33,688 nucleotides of DNA from Actinomadura sp. KC345 (lineage in GTDB: Bacteria > Actinomycetota > Actinomycetes > Streptosporangiales > Streptosporangiaceae), in NCBI RefSeq assembly GCF_004348515.1, contig NZ_SMKH01000053.1, positions 1-33,688 on the forward strand, written 5' to 3'. Of the stretch, positions 1-8,395 are shown piece after piece (position 1 is the first letter of the stretch; the number at the start of each line of letters is the position of its first letter). The notes beneath the pieces were generated by a model. The model did not search any database. It was not told where the DNA came from and was given only the letters and a program-made list of their open reading frames with translations. Made by a program: the position numbers and the translations under genes.

Positions 1-30
1 CCCCCGCCCCGCGCTCCGTGGTCCGCGCCC

Positions 31-46
31 GTGCGCATCTGCGCAC
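31..46. repeat. Perfect inverted repeat GTGCGCA-TC-TGCGCAC
   Basis: Seven-base perfect arms are separated by two bases in the non-coding lead-in before the first gene. There is no T-tract, so a canonical terminator is not indicated. It may be the tail of a terminator for a gene to the left of the window or a protein-binding palindrome. Apart from this repeat and the A-tract at 131-139, I see nothing in positions 1-150. Confidence 0.4.
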
Positions 47-151
47 CGAATGGCCGAGGGGCGTCCGAGCGGCTGGCCGTCGTGTCGGATGAGCCCGCGG
101 ACGTTGGCGGAAGGGGCCCCGGTTCCTCCCAAAAAAAAATCTGGGTGGGGA

Positions 152-178
152 TGTCGAGAACTCGTGGGCGGCTCCGTC
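152..178 (+). promoter_or_regulatory. Putative ECF42-type promoter (TGTCGA-N17-CGTC)
   Basis: TGTCGA lies at 152-157 and CGTC at 175-178, 17 bases apart, with the expected start of transcription about 45 bases before the DGPF gene. ECF42 sigma factors are known to use a TGTCGA -35 and a CGA/TC-type -10 in front of DGPF genes, and the next two genes are exactly a DGPF protein and an ECF42 sigma factor. A run of nine A at 131-139 lies just upstream of the -35 and could act like an UP element; that part is inference. Confidence 0.6.
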
Positions 179-230
179 CCCGGTGTGAACGCGGCCAGAA
201 TGGGTCGCAGGAAACCCGAGGGAGAACACG

Positions 231-638
231 ATGGCCAAGTACCTGCTGCTCAAGCACTACCGCGGCGCTCCGGCTTCGGTCAACGACGTGCCGATGGACA
301 AGTGGACGCCGGAGGAGATCTCGGCCCACGTGCAGTACATGAACGACTTCGCGGCCCGGATCCAGGAGACGGGCGAGTTCGTCGACAGCCAGGCGCTCGC
401 GCCCGAAGGGACGTTCGTCCGGTACGACGGCGAGGGCCGCAAGCCGGTCACCGACGGCCCGTTCGCCGAGACCAAGGACCTCATCGCCGGCTGGATGGTG
501 ATCGACGTCGACGACTACGAGCGCGCCCTGGAGCTGGCCGGCGAGCTGTCGGCCGCGCCCGGGGCGGGCGGTGAGCCGATCCACGAGTGGCTCGAACTGC
601 GTCCGTTCCTGACCGAGCCGCCCACCATCACGGAGTGA
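231..638 (+). CDS. YciI/DGPF-domain protein
   Basis: A 135-residue protein of the YciI-like (DGPF) family, small ferredoxin-fold alpha/beta barrel proteins of largely unknown biochemistry. The signature is visible near residues 70-85 (VTDGPFAETKDLIAGW), followed by the usual segment IDVDDYERALELA. Length matches actinobacterial homologues. The ATG at 231 has a good ribosome site, GAGGGAG at 218-224. The stop overlaps a possible GTG of the sigma gene, so the two are probably one transcript. Genes of this family are the standard partners of ECF42 sigma factors, and the promoter at 152-178 suggests this is a direct target of the neighbouring sigma. Family assignment is secure; the molecular function is unknown. 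Confidence 0.9.
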   Translation: MAKYLLLKHYRGAPASVNDVPMDKWTPEEISAHVQYMNDFAARIQETGEFVDSQALAPEGTFVRYDGEGRKPVTDGPFAETKDLIAGWMVIDVDDYERALELAGELSAAPGAGGEPIHEWLELRPFLTEPPTITE

Positions 639-646
639 CCGTTCGG

Positions 647-1792
647 ATGGACGAGGCCCTGCTCAGAAGCCTCACCCCGGACGTCCTCGGGATCCTCGTC
701 CGCCGCGGAGCCGACTTCGCGGCGGCCGAGGACGCCGTGCAGGACGCGCTGGTCGAGGCGGTCCGCGTCTGGCCGGGCGACCCGCCACGGGACGTCAAGG
801 GCTGGCTGGTCACCGTCGCCTGGAACCGGTTCCTGGACGCGACCCGGGCGGACACGGCCCGCCGCCGGCGTGAGGACCGGGTCGACGAGGAGCCGCCGCC
901 CGGCCCCGCGTCAGGCGTGGACGACACGCTCCAGCTCTACTTCCTGTGCGCGCACCCGTCGCTGACGCCGTCGTCCGCGGTGGCGCTCACGCTGCGCGCG
1001 GTCGGCGGGCTGACCACCCGCCAGATCGCCCAGGCCTACCTCGTGCCCGAGGCGACGATGGCGCAGCGCATCAGCCGGGCCAAGCGCACCGTCTCGGGTG
1101 TGCGGTTCGACCAGCCCGGCGACGTCGCCACCGTGCTGCGCGTCCTCTACCTGGTCTTCAACGAGGGCTACTCCGGCGACGTCGACCTTGCCGCGGAGGC
1201 CATCCGGCTCACCCGGCGGCTCGCGGCCGCGATCGACCATCCCGAGGTGGCGGGCCTGCTCGCACTCATGCTGCTCCACCACGCCCGGCACAGCGCCCGG
1301 ACCGCGCCGGACGGGAGCCTGGTGCCGCTCGCCGAGCAGGACCGCGGCCGCTGGGACACCCGGTCGATCGCCGAAGGCATCGAGATCCTCCAGGCGGCCC
1401 TCGCGCGCGACAAGCTGGGCGAGTTCCAGGCCCAGGCCGCCATCGCGGCACTCCACGCCGACGCGATCACCGCCGAGGAGACCGACTGGGTTCAGATCGT
1501 CGAGTGGTACGACGAGCTCGTGCGGCTGACCGAGAGCCCGGTCGTCCGGCTCAACCGAGCGGTGGCCGTCGGCGAGGCCGACGGACCCCGCGCCGGCCTG
1601 GCCGCGCTCGCGGCGCTGGACGACGCACTGCCCCGCCACGCCGCGGTGGCGGCCTATCTCCACGAGCGCGACGGCGACCTGGAGAAGGCGGCACGCCTGT
1701 ACGCGGAGGCGGCCGAGAAGGCACCCAACCTCGCCGAGCGAGACCACCTGACCCGCCAGGCCGCCCGCCTGAACGCAGACCGGCACCGCTGA
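647..1792 (+). CDS. ECF42-family RNA polymerase sigma factor with TPR-like tail
   Basis: A 381-residue sigma-70 family protein. Region 2 occupies about residues 5-75 (ADFAAAEDAVQDALVEA, then GWLVTVAWNRFLD). Region 4 occupies about 105-155 (LTTRQIAQAYLVPEATMAQRISRAK). A long C-terminal extension from about 165 to the end carries helical repeat sequence (RLNRAVAVGEADG, AAYLHERDGDLEKAARLYAEAAE). That extension and the adjacent DGPF gene define the ECF42 group, in which the extension rather than an anti-sigma factor is thought to control activity. The ATG at 647 has GGAG at 632-635, 11 bases upstream. A GTG at 635 overlapping the previous stop as GTGA is the alternative start and adds four residues. 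Confidence 0.9.
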   Translation: MDEALLRSLTPDVLGILVRRGADFAAAEDAVQDALVEAVRVWPGDPPRDVKGWLVTVAWNRFLDATRADTARRRREDRVDEEPPPGPASGVDDTLQLYFLCAHPSLTPSSAVALTLRAVGGLTTRQIAQAYLVPEATMAQRISRAKRTVSGVRFDQPGDVATVLRVLYLVFNEGYSGDVDLAAEAIRLTRRLAAAIDHPEVAGLLALMLLHHARHSARTAPDGSLVPLAEQDRGRWDTRSIAEGIEILQAALARDKLGEFQAQAAIAALHADAITAEETDWVQIVEWYDELVRLTESPVVRLNRAVAVGEADGPRAGLAALAALDDALPRHAAVAAYLHERDGDLEKAARLYAEAAEKAPNLAERDHLTRQAARLNADRHR

Positions 1793-1877
1793 CGCCCCGT
1801 GCTCAGCGACTCGGGGACTTGACGTCGATGTCCACCGGGAACGGGACATGACACGCCGTGTCGAAATCGTGTGTCGG

Positions 1878-2756
1878 TCAGGTGGGCAGGGCGTAGCGGC
1901 CGTCGTTCAGGGGGTCTACCAGGCCGTCTGCTATCAGGGCGTCGAGAGCGCGTTCGCGTTGGGGGGCGTCTGACCAGACGACGTCCAGGGCCGGTTTGGG
2001 GACGGGGCCTTCGGCCTCGCGCAGGACGGCGAGGATGCGTCCGCGGCACTGGCGGTCGGTGCCCGCGTACGTCTGGCCTCGGCGCGGCGGGCCGTCGTAG
2101 GCGGGGCGGCCCGCCAGCCGCCACGCGCACTCGCCGGACACCGGGCAGTCGGCGCAGCGGGGGGTGCGGGCGGTGCAGACCAGGGCGCCGAGTTCCATCA
2201 CGGCGACGGCCCAGCGGGCGGCGGTCGGCGGATCGAGGGGGAGGAGGCCCTCCGCGAGCTTCAGTTCGGCCTTCGTCTGCGACGTCGGCGGGTACTCGTC
2301 GCCGGACAGGAGCCGGGCCAGGACGCGCCGGACGTTGGTGTCGAGGACGGCGTGGCGCTGCTGGAACGCGAAGCTGGCGACGGCGGCGGCGGTGTAGGAA
2401 CCGATGCCGGGAAGCGCCAGGAGGTCGCCGTGCGAGGAGGGGACGTCACCGCCGTGCCGCTCGGTGATCGCGCGGGCGCTCTCGTGGAGGCGCAGCGCGC
2501 GGCGCGGGTAGCCGAGCCGTCCCCACGCCCGGACGGCCTCGCCCGACGGCTCGCCCGCCAGCGCGGCGGGCGTGGGCCAGCGGTTCATCCAGGCCTGCCA
2601 GACGGGCAGGACGCGGGAGACCGGGGTCTGCTGGAGCATGATCTCGCTGACCAGGACGCCCCAGGGCGTCGCGTCGGGCGCCCGCCACGGGAGGTCCCGG
2701 GCGTTCGCCTCGTACCAGTCGAGGATCGGGGCGGTGTAGGAGGAGTTCGGTTTCAT
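1878..2756 (-). CDS. mutY: A/G-specific adenine DNA glycosylase MutY
   Basis: A 292-residue base-excision repair glycosylase that removes adenine mispaired with 8-oxoguanine. Visible marks are the catalytic Glu in SEIMLQQT (E38), a helix-hairpin-helix LPGIGSYTA (115-123), the catalytic Asp in LDTNVRR (D139), and an iron-sulphur loop C194-X6-C201-X2-C204-X5-C210. The C-terminal Nudix-like 8-oxoG recognition domain of E. coli MutY is absent; the tail of about 80 residues looks like a short winged-helix segment, common in actinobacteria. The frame stays open far upstream, but the MutY fold begins at the ATG at 2756 (MKPNSSYTAPILDWYEANARD). The gene is divergent from the secreted protein at 2826 and near disA-radA, a DNA-maintenance neighbourhood. 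Confidence 0.93.
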   Translation of the reverse strand: MKPNSSYTAPILDWYEANARDLPWRAPDATPWGVLVSEIMLQQTPVSRVLPVWQAWMNRWPTPAALAGEPSGEAVRAWGRLGYPRRALRLHESARAITERHGGDVPSSHGDLLALPGIGSYTAAAVASFAFQQRHAVLDTNVRRVLARLLSGDEYPPTSQTKAELKLAEGLLPLDPPTAARWAVAVMELGALVCTARTPRCADCPVSGECAWRLAGRPAYDGPPRRGQTYAGTDRQCRGRILAVLREAEGPVPKPALDVVWSDAPQRERALDALIADGLVDPLNDGRYALPT

Positions 2757-2813
2757 GGCGCGCCGCCATTGTGGCACGCGGCGGGTCGTCCCCTCTTTCC
2801 GGATCGCTGATTG

Positions 2814-2826
2814 CATACTTAACGTA
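2814..2826 (+). promoter_or_regulatory. Possible leaderless -10 element before the 2826 gene
   Basis: The gene starting at ATG 2826 has no purine-rich ribosome site in the preceding 15 bases. CATACT at 2814-2819 resembles a -10 element and lies seven bases before the ATG, the spacing expected for a transcript beginning at the start codon. Leaderless messages are common in actinobacteria. No clear -35 is visible. Confidence 0.35.
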
Positions 2827-3434
2827 TGGGGGCAAGTACTGGACGTGACCAAGGCGGTTCTGGACTTGATCGATACTGGCGGCGTCGCGCGGTGGCCCTG
2901 GCCGGTGTGCTCTGCGGCGTCGGCCTGCTGGCCTGGACCTGCACCGGTGACGCGGACGAACCGGTCCAGAACGCGGGCGCGGTGGCGAGCACGAGCCCAC
3001 CGCCCCCGCCGACCGTGATGCCGACCGTCACCGTCACCACGACGGCCACGCCCGAGCCGGAAGAGGCGGAGGACGGCGGGCCCTGCGAGGAGAGGGACCT
3101 CGTCTTCGGCATGTCCACCGAGAAGACCTATTCGGGTTCGAGCCGTCCGGAGTTCCGGATCACGGTCGTGAACACGGGAAGCGGATCCTGCGCGTTCAGC
3201 ACCGAGTCGCTGGACGTCCGCATCACGTCGGGCTCGGACCGCATCTGGTCGTCCGCCGAATGCCGCGACGGCGACTCGCCCAAGAAGGACCTCAGGCGGG
3301 GCATCCCGTACGTGGAGACCGTCACCTGGGACCGCATGCGCGGCTGCGACGGCAAGAACACCGCCCGTCCCGGCACCTATGTGGCCGACCTGAAGGACAA
3401 GAAGACCAAGAAGCAGATCTTCCACCTGCGCTGA
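2826..3434 (+). CDS. Secreted or membrane-anchored protein of unknown function
   Basis: A 202-residue protein. A basic stretch (RYWRRR) precedes a hydrophobic segment at about residues 24-38 (AVALAGVLCGVGLLAW), fitting an uncleaved anchor or signal peptide. A low-complexity linker rich in P, T and E follows (about 50-80), then a globular domain of about 115 residues with four cysteines that could form disulphides. The FRITVVNTGSGSCAFS segment suggests an extracellular beta-sandwich such as the DUF4232-like domains of actinobacterial exported proteins; this is a resemblance only. It is divergent from mutY with a 69-base gap. Function not recognised. Confidence 0.75.
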   Translation: MGASTGRDQGGSGLDRYWRRRAVALAGVLCGVGLLAWTCTGDADEPVQNAGAVASTSPPPPPTVMPTVTVTTTATPEPEEAEDGGPCEERDLVFGMSTEKTYSGSSRPEFRITVVNTGSGSCAFSTESLDVRITSGSDRIWSSAECRDGDSPKKDLRRGIPYVETVTWDRMRGCDGKNTARPGTYVADLKDKKTKKQIFHLR

Positions 3435-3442
3435 GTTTGTTT

Positions 3443-3588
3443 GCAGTTCCCTTGGCGGTCGGGCCTTGAAGGCCCTCCCTTCGGCGGGAACTGCGATGCG
3501 ATCGCTGCATCGCTCCGAACTCGCCTTGCGGCTCGCTTCGCGATCAGGTTTCTCGTTTCGCTCGCAACCTGCCTTCGGACGCGATCGC
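3443..3588. repeat. Cluster of nested hairpins in a convergent intergenic region
   Basis: The gap between the 2826 gene and disA is packed with inverted repeats. GCAGTTCCC (3443-3451) pairs with GGGAACTGC (3486-3494) and encloses the near-palindrome GGGCCTT-G-AAGGCCC (3461-3475). GCGATGC (3493-3499) pairs with GCATCGC (3507-3513). CAGGTT (3545-3550) pairs with AACCTG (3566-3571). The palindrome GCGATCGC occurs twice (3498-3505 and 3581-3588), and TCGCTTCG/TTCGCTCG motifs recur. It could be a bidirectional terminator for the two converging genes or a dispersed genomic repeat. No reading frame here is convincing. Confidence 0.6.
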
Positions 3589-3642
3589 AGTGGTTCTGGT
3601 TGTTGCGGGTCGGGGTGGTGGCCGGGGTTCGTTCGCCGGAAA

Positions 3643-4725
3643 CTACACGTACCTTTCCAGGATCGAGGATTCGGCGAGGCGGGAGAGGCCCTCGCGGACG
3701 CTGCGGGCCCGGGATTCGCCCACGCCGCCCACGGCCTGGAGGTCGTCGATGCTGGCGGCCAGGAGTTTCTGCAGGCCGCCGAAGTGCTCGACGAGGCGTT
3801 CGACGACCATGCTCGGCAGCCGCGGGACCTTGGCGAGGAGGCGGAAGCCCTTGGGGCTGACGGGCAGGTCGAGGGCGTCCGGGCCGGCGAAGCCCATCAC
3901 CTCGGCGACGGTGGACAGGTCGAGCAGCTCGTTGGCCGTCAGCGTGTCCAGGGCGGAGAGGATGGCGGTGACGCCGCGGGCGCGGGTGTCGTCGGACGGG
4001 TAGTCGCGGACGATCAGCTCGCGGTCGACGTCGACGCCGGAGACGAGCTCGTCGAGCTGGAGGGACAGCAGCCGGCCGTCCGTCCCGAGTTCGACGACGT
4101 AGCCCTCGATCTCGTCGGCGATCCGGCGCACCATCTCGAGGCGCTGGACGACGGCGCTGACGTCCCGGACGGTGACGAGGTCCTCGATCTCCAGCGCCGA
4201 GAGCGTGCCGGACACCTCGTCCAGCCGCAGTTTGTAGCGCTCTAGCGTGGCGAGGGCCTGGTTGGCCTTGGACAGGATCGCCGCCGAGTCTTCGAGGACG
4301 TAGCGGATGCCGTCGAGGTAAAGCGCGATGATGTGCATCGACTGGCTGACCGAGATGACCGGATAGACGGTCTGGCGGGCGACACGTTCCGCGGTGCGGT
4401 GGCGGGTGCCCGACTCCTCGGTGGGAATGGTCGAGTCCGGCAGGAGCTGGACCGCGGCCCGGACGATCCGGCTGTGGCTTCCGTCGAGGACGATGGCGCC
4501 GTCCATCTTGGCGAGTTCGCGCAGCCGCGTGGCGGAGAACTCGACGTCGAGTTCGAAGCCGCCCGAGCACAGTTCCTCGACCGCTTTGTCGTAGCCGAGC
4601 ACGATCAGGCCGCCGGTGTGGCCCCGCAGGATCCGCTCCAGTCCGTCGCGAATCTGGGTGCCCGGGGCCACCGCGGCCAACGTGGCGCGGCGTCGCTCGT
4701 CATAACCCTTGTCGTGTGCTAGCAC
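3643..4725 (-). CDS. disA: DNA integrity scanning protein DisA, diadenylate cyclase
   Basis: A 360-residue octameric diadenylate cyclase that makes c-di-AMP from two ATP and pauses at branched DNA. The N-terminal DAC domain carries the catalytic DGA (residues 75-77) and RHR (108-110) motifs. A helical spine follows, and a C-terminal helix-hairpin-helix DNA-binding domain is visible as [30 protein letters not shown]. Length is as expected for the family. The start is GTG at 4725, which gives the usual [13 protein letters not shown] start of the DAC domain; a purine-rich GGGGG lies just upstream. radA is 113 bases upstream on the same strand, as in many Gram-positive bacteria, so co-transcription is likely. 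Confidence 0.97.
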   Translation of the reverse strand: MLAHDKGYDERRRATLAAVAPGTQIRDGLERILRGHTGGLIVLGYDKAVEELCSGGFELDVEFSATRLRELAKMDGAIVLDGSHSRIVRAAVQLLPDSTIPTEESGTRHRTAERVARQTVYPVISVSQSMHIIALYLDGIRYVLEDSAAILSKANQALATLERYKLRLDEVSGTLSALEIEDLVTVRDVSAVVQRLEMVRRIADEIEGYVVELGTDGRLLSLQLDELVSGVDVDRELIVRDYPSDDTRARGVTAILSALDTLTANELLDLSTVAEVMGFAGPDALDLPVSPKGFRLLAKVPRLPSMVVERLVEHFGGLQKLLAASIDDLQAVGGVGESRARSVREGLSRLAESSILERYV

Positions 4726-4838
4726 CTGACCCCCGGAGGTCGCTGGACGGCGTCAGTTTACCGAGGAGGGCGGCGCGCCGGTTCCTCCCCTGGTCGCAAG
4801 CGTGGACCGCGTGGCGTAATACTCTGGCGTGACCCACG

Positions 4839-6308
4839 TTACGGGGCCGTAAAGGAGACCTGCAGGGCCTGCTGCAGGCTGTCGACCTCCATCACCTTCA
4901 TGCCCTCGTAGCTCGTGAGCTGCGGGTCCGCGCGCTTCAGCGGGGATCCGTCGGCCAGTTCGAGGGAGCCGCGGGGGACGACGGCGTGCTTGAACCCGAG
5001 CCGCGCGGCCTCGGCGAGCCGCCGCTGGACGCCCGGCACGACCCGGACCTCCCCGGCGAGGCCCACCTCGCCGAGCGCGATCAGGCTGGTGGACAGGGCC
5101 TGCTCGACGGAGGCGCCCGCGACGGCGAGCGCGAGGGCCAGGTCTACGGACGTCTCGGCGAGCCGGACGCCGCCGACCGTGGAGACGTACACGTCCTGCT
5201 CGTGCATGGAGATCTTGCAGCGCTGGGCGAGGACGGCCAGGACCATCGCGACGCGCGAGGTGTCCAGGCCGGACGTGGCGCGGCGCGGCGCCGGAAGGTG
5301 CGACTTCGCGACGAGCGACTGCACCTCGGCGACCAGGGGACGGCGGCCCTCCAGCGTGACGGTCACGCAGGTGCCGGGGACGGCCTCGTCCCGCCGGGTG
5401 AGGAACAGCCCGCTCGGGTCGGGCAGCCCGACGATCCCGACCTCGGAGAGGTCGAAGCAGCCGAGTTCGTCGGTCGGCCCGTAGCGGTTCTTCACGGCGC
5501 GGATCATGCGGAGGCGCGAGTGCCGGTCGCCCTCGAAGTACAGGACGACGTCGACGAGGTGCTCCAGGAGCCGCGGCCCCGCGATCGCGCCCTCCTTGGT
5601 GACGTGCCCGACGAGCACCACCGTGATGCCGCGTTCCTTGGCCACGCGGATGAGGTTGGCGGCGACCTCCCGGATCTGGGTGACGCCGCCGGGCGCGCCG
5701 TCCACCTCGGACGTGCCGACCGTCTGGATCGAGTCGACGACCAGCAGCCCCGGCTCCACGGTGTCGATATGCCCGAGGATGGCGGACAGTTCCGCTTCCG
5801 CCGCCAGATACAGGTCGTCGGTGATCGCGCCCACCCGGTCGGCGCGCAGCCGTACCTGCTCCGCGGACTCCTCACCCGTCACGTACAGGACGCGCTTCCG
5901 CTCCGCCTTCCCGGCCTCGTTCCCGGGCTTCTCCTCGCCTCGCGGCTCCGGGACGCCGGACTGCGTCGAGGCCAGCGCGGCGACCTCCAGCAGCAGCGTC
6001 GACTTGCCGATGCCCGGCTCGCCCGCCAGCAGCAGGACGGCGCCGGGCACGATGCCGCCGCCGAGCACCCGGTCGAGTTCGTCCAGCCCGGTCGGCCTCG
6101 TCTGCGCCGACCGCACGTCGATCTGCCCGATCGGGCGGGCGGGCGCGCTGACGGGACCGGCCGCCACGACCCGCGCCGGTGTCGCGGACGCCCCCTCGGT
6201 GACCGTCGACCACGCCTGGCACTCCCCGCAGCGCCCGACCCACTTGGAGGTCTGCCAGCCGCACTCCGAGCACCGGTAGGCCGCCTTCGCGGTCTTCGCC
6301 TTCCCCAT
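4839..6308 (-). CDS. radA: DNA repair protein RadA
   Basis: A 489-residue RecA-like ATPase that drives branch migration of recombination intermediates. The N-terminal zinc finger has C13-X2-C16 and C27-X2-C30. Walker A is GEPGIGKST (96-104), Walker B LLVVDSIQ (188-195), and the RadA motif KNRYGPT is at 273-279 (Y in place of the commoner F). The C-terminal Lon-protease-like domain includes VSTVGGVRLAETSVDLALALA. A polar, charged insert of about 20 residues (PEPRGEEKPGNEAGKAERK) separates the first helix after Walker A from the next beta strand; it looks like a lineage-specific loop. The start is ATG at 6308. A 14-bp palindrome TTACGGGGCCGTAA spans the stop codon. Confidence 0.97.
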   Translation of the reverse strand: MGKAKTAKAAYRCSECGWQTSKWVGRCGECQAWSTVTEGASATPARVVAAGPVSAPARPIGQIDVRSAQTRPTGLDELDRVLGGGIVPGAVLLLAGEPGIGKSTLLLEVAALASTQSGVPEPRGEEKPGNEAGKAERKRVLYVTGEESAEQVRLRADRVGAITDDLYLAAEAELSAILGHIDTVEPGLLVVDSIQTVGTSEVDGAPGGVTQIREVAANLIRVAKERGITVVLVGHVTKEGAIAGPRLLEHLVDVVLYFEGDRHSRLRMIRAVKNRYGPTDELGCFDLSEVGIVGLPDPSGLFLTRRDEAVPGTCVTVTLEGRRPLVAEVQSLVAKSHLPAPRRATSGLDTSRVAMVLAVLAQRCKISMHEQDVYVSTVGGVRLAETSVDLALALAVAGASVEQALSTSLIALGEVGLAGEVRVVPGVQRRLAEAARLGFKHAVVPRGSLELADGSPLKRADPQLTSYEGMKVMEVDSLQQALQVSFTAP

Positions 6309-6357
6309 GCGCCGAAAGCGTAGAGGCCGGGGGTGACAGGGCGCGCTCCGGCCGCGC

Positions 6358-7473
6358 TCAGGCGGCCATGGCCTGTCGGGTTCTCTCGATCAGGTCGCCC
6401 AAGTGGTCGGCCACGACGCCGGGGCGTTCCATCATCGCCATGTGGCCGGCGGACGGGACGACCTCCAGCCCGGCGTCCGGGAGGCAGTTGGCGATCTTGA
6501 GGCCGTGCTCGACCGGGGTGAGCATGTCGTGCTCCGCGCCGATGACGAGGTTGCGGGCGCCGGCGAGGGACGCGCAGTCGCTGATCACCTCGGTCGTGAT
6601 CATCGAGCGGAGGTAGTCGACGAAGGCGTCCATCCGGGTCTCGGTCATCATCTGCTCGGCGAACGCGACGGCCGCGGGGCTGGCGTCGGGGCCGAACGCG
6701 ATCAGGTCCTCGATGAGCGTGGCGGACTCGCGGCCGAGGTGGCGGACCTTCTCCACCGCGCCGGAGCCGGCGCCCAGGGCGCCGAGGGCGCGGGGGAGGA
6801 GGCGGTGGCCGACGCGCGCGAGCAGGGCGGGCATGCCCAGGGTGACCTCGCCGAGGCCGCCGGACGAGGTGCAGAGCAGCCCGGTGGCGACGACCTTGCG
6901 GCCGATCAGGCCGGGGTTCTCGTCGGCGTAGCGCAGGATGGTCATGCCGCCGATGGAGTGGCCGACGAGGACGACGGGCGTCTCCTCCGGGACGGTCGCC
7001 TCGATGACGGTGGCCAGGTCGCCGGCCAGCCGGTCGAGCGTGTAGCCGTCGCGGGCGCCGCCGTCGGAGCGGCCGTGGCCGCGGTGGTCCCAGAAGACGA
7101 GGCGGCCGAGGCCGCGCAGGGCCTTGCGCTGGAAGTGCCAGGAGTCCTGGGTGAGCGTCCAGCCGTGGCAGAACACGACGGCGAGGTCGGTGCGGTCGTC
7201 GCCGTCGATCTCGGCGTACAGGCGCGTGCCGTCCTCGGCGCGGACGGGGACGGGCCGGCCGCGCAGCGACCCGAACGGCTCACCGGCGTGCGGGTCGGGA
7301 CGCAGTTGCAGGCGGCGCATGGCCCGGCGCTGGGCGGCGAGCCCGGCGCCCGCCCCGGCCGCGCCGAGCGCCGTGGCGGCGAGGAGGCCGCGGACGCTTC
7401 CCCGGGCGACGGCGCGGCGCCTCGGGGGCGTCCCCTGAAGGGCGAGACGGCTCGTCCTGGTGGCACGGCCCAT
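6358..7473 (-). CDS. Alpha/beta hydrolase with N-terminal membrane segment
   Basis: A 371-residue alpha/beta hydrolase. A basic N-terminus with RR pairs is followed by an Ala/Gly-rich hydrophobic stretch (about residues 28-48), suggesting export or membrane anchoring. The catalytic fold shows HGWTLTQDSW (oxyanion region), DHRGHGRSDGG, the nucleophile elbow GHSIGG, an acid near GAEHDMLTP and the catalytic His in SAGHMAMMERP. The substrate cannot be told from sequence; esterase, lipase and haloperoxidase-like roles are all possible. The start is ATG at 7473. It is probably transcribed separately from radA, whose start lies just beyond its 3' end. Confidence 0.88.
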   Translation of the reverse strand: MGRATRTSRLALQGTPPRRRAVARGSVRGLLAATALGAAGAGAGLAAQRRAMRRLQLRPDPHAGEPFGSLRGRPVPVRAEDGTRLYAEIDGDDRTDLAVVFCHGWTLTQDSWHFQRKALRGLGRLVFWDHRGHGRSDGGARDGYTLDRLAGDLATVIEATVPEETPVVLVGHSIGGMTILRYADENPGLIGRKVVATGLLCTSSGGLGEVTLGMPALLARVGHRLLPRALGALGAGSGAVEKVRHLGRESATLIEDLIAFGPDASPAAVAFAEQMMTETRMDAFVDYLRSMITTEVISDCASLAGARNLVIGAEHDMLTPVEHGLKIANCLPDAGLEVVPSAGHMAMMERPGVVADHLGDLIERTRQAMAA

Positions 7474-7488
7474 GGCACGTTCCTCCCG

Positions 7489-7522
7489 TTCCGGCGGTGA
7501 CCGAATTCCGGCGGTGACCGAA
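7489..7522. repeat. Two perfect 17-bp tandem repeats
   Basis: TTCCGGCGGTGACCGAA occurs twice in direct succession (7489-7505 and 7506-7522) and is followed by a third partial TTCC. The repeats lie 16 bases upstream of the hydrolase start on its 5' side and downstream of the methyltransferase stop, so they could be a direct-repeat operator or a small slippage duplication. Confidence 0.6.
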
Positions 7523-7551
7523 TTCCTGCAGCGGCCGACCAGTCGGTAACT

Positions 7552-8262
7552 TCAGGGGCAACGCCACCACAAATTGACGGCATAGTCCACCTCAAGGGAG
7601 GCCCCGCCCTCGTCCTGCTCGCGCAGAAAGGCCTCGGCCAGGTCGGGCGGGAACTCGATCCGCAGTACGGCTTCGAGGTCGTCCCGGTTCTCGAAGGACC
7701 AGCGGATCGTCAGCGGCTCCCGGGTGAAGCCGTGCCGCGTCCAGAACCGTTCCACGGCTCCGGGGTCGTACTTCGGGAGGCTCCGCTGGAACCAGCGGCC
7801 GAACGTGGACCGCGTGGCATCGTTGTCGATGATGAAGACCGCCCCGCCGCGCCGGACGACCCGTTCCAGCTCGGCCAGGCCCGGCTCGCATCCCGGGCCG
7901 AAGAAGTAGGCCCACCGGACGTGGACGACGTCGATCGAGGCGGCCGGAACCGGCAGTGCCTGGGCCGCGCCGACACGAACGGTGACGTGGGGAAGGTCCC
8001 GCGCCCTCCGGGAGGCCGCCGCGGCGAGGCCCGCGTGCGGCTCCACGCCGATCACCCGGTTCGCGTCCGCGGCGAAGAACGGCAGGTGGAAGCCGGTGCC
8101 GCAGCCGAGGTCCAGGACGTCCGACCCCTTCCACGGGCGGATGGCGCGCATCGCCTCCGGCAGCACGCCGTCGGGGTCCACGGCACGGTTCTCCAGCTCG
8201 TAGACCTGGGGGGAGTTCCAGATGTTGGGGCTCGGCACGGCGCCCCGGGCGATCTCGGCCAC
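7552..8262 (-). CDS. Class I SAM-dependent methyltransferase
   Basis: A 236-residue Rossmann-fold methyltransferase of the Methyltransf_11/25 type. Motif I is [11 protein letters not shown], the acidic end of strand 2 is VIGVEPHAG, motif II is the segment [17 protein letters not shown], and motif III is [14 protein letters not shown]. These bind S-adenosylmethionine; the acceptor substrate is unknown. The start is uncertain. The frame is open to a TTG at 8286, but GTG at 8262 ([16 protein letters not shown]) gives a compact protein; neither has a good ribosome site. It is divergent from the isomerase-like gene at 8396. Confidence 0.82.
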   Translation of the reverse strand: MAEIARGAVPSPNIWNSPQVYELENRAVDPDGVLPEAMRAIRPWKGSDVLDLGCGTGFHLPFFAADANRVIGVEPHAGLAAAASRRARDLPHVTVRVGAAQALPVPAASIDVVHVRWAYFFGPGCEPGLAELERVVRRGGAVFIIDNDATRSTFGRWFQRSLPKYDPGAVERFWTRHGFTREPLTIRWSFENRDDLEAVLRIEFPPDLAEAFLREQDEGGASLEVDYAVNLWWRCP

Positions 8263-8395
8263 GGGAACAGAGGGTAGCCAGAGCAATCAGGATCACGCGG
8301 GGCGAAGGTTTCATCACAGCCGTGGCCGCATAGGCTTTGCCTTGCGAGCATCGCCCTACGAACACCACCGAACGACCATTCTCGGCGAGGAAGCC

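Noticed and set aside
1850..1862. GACAC-GCC-GTGTC inverted repeat between the ECF42 sigma gene and mutY.
   Set aside because: Only five base pairs; a terminator here is possible but not supportable.
4839..4852. Perfect 14-bp palindrome TTACGGGGCCGTAA at the radA stop.
   Set aside because: Too short a stem with almost no loop to be a terminator, and inside coding sequence; probably chance.
4986..6323. A 445-codon plus-strand frame opposite radA.
   Set aside because: Low-complexity antisense shadow of a well-identified gene.
7500..7540. GAATTCCTGCAGCGGCCG resembles cloning-vector polylinker sequence (EcoRI-PstI).
   Set aside because: The flanks and the tandem repeat are ordinary host sequence and no longer vector match follows; short restriction-site words occur by chance.
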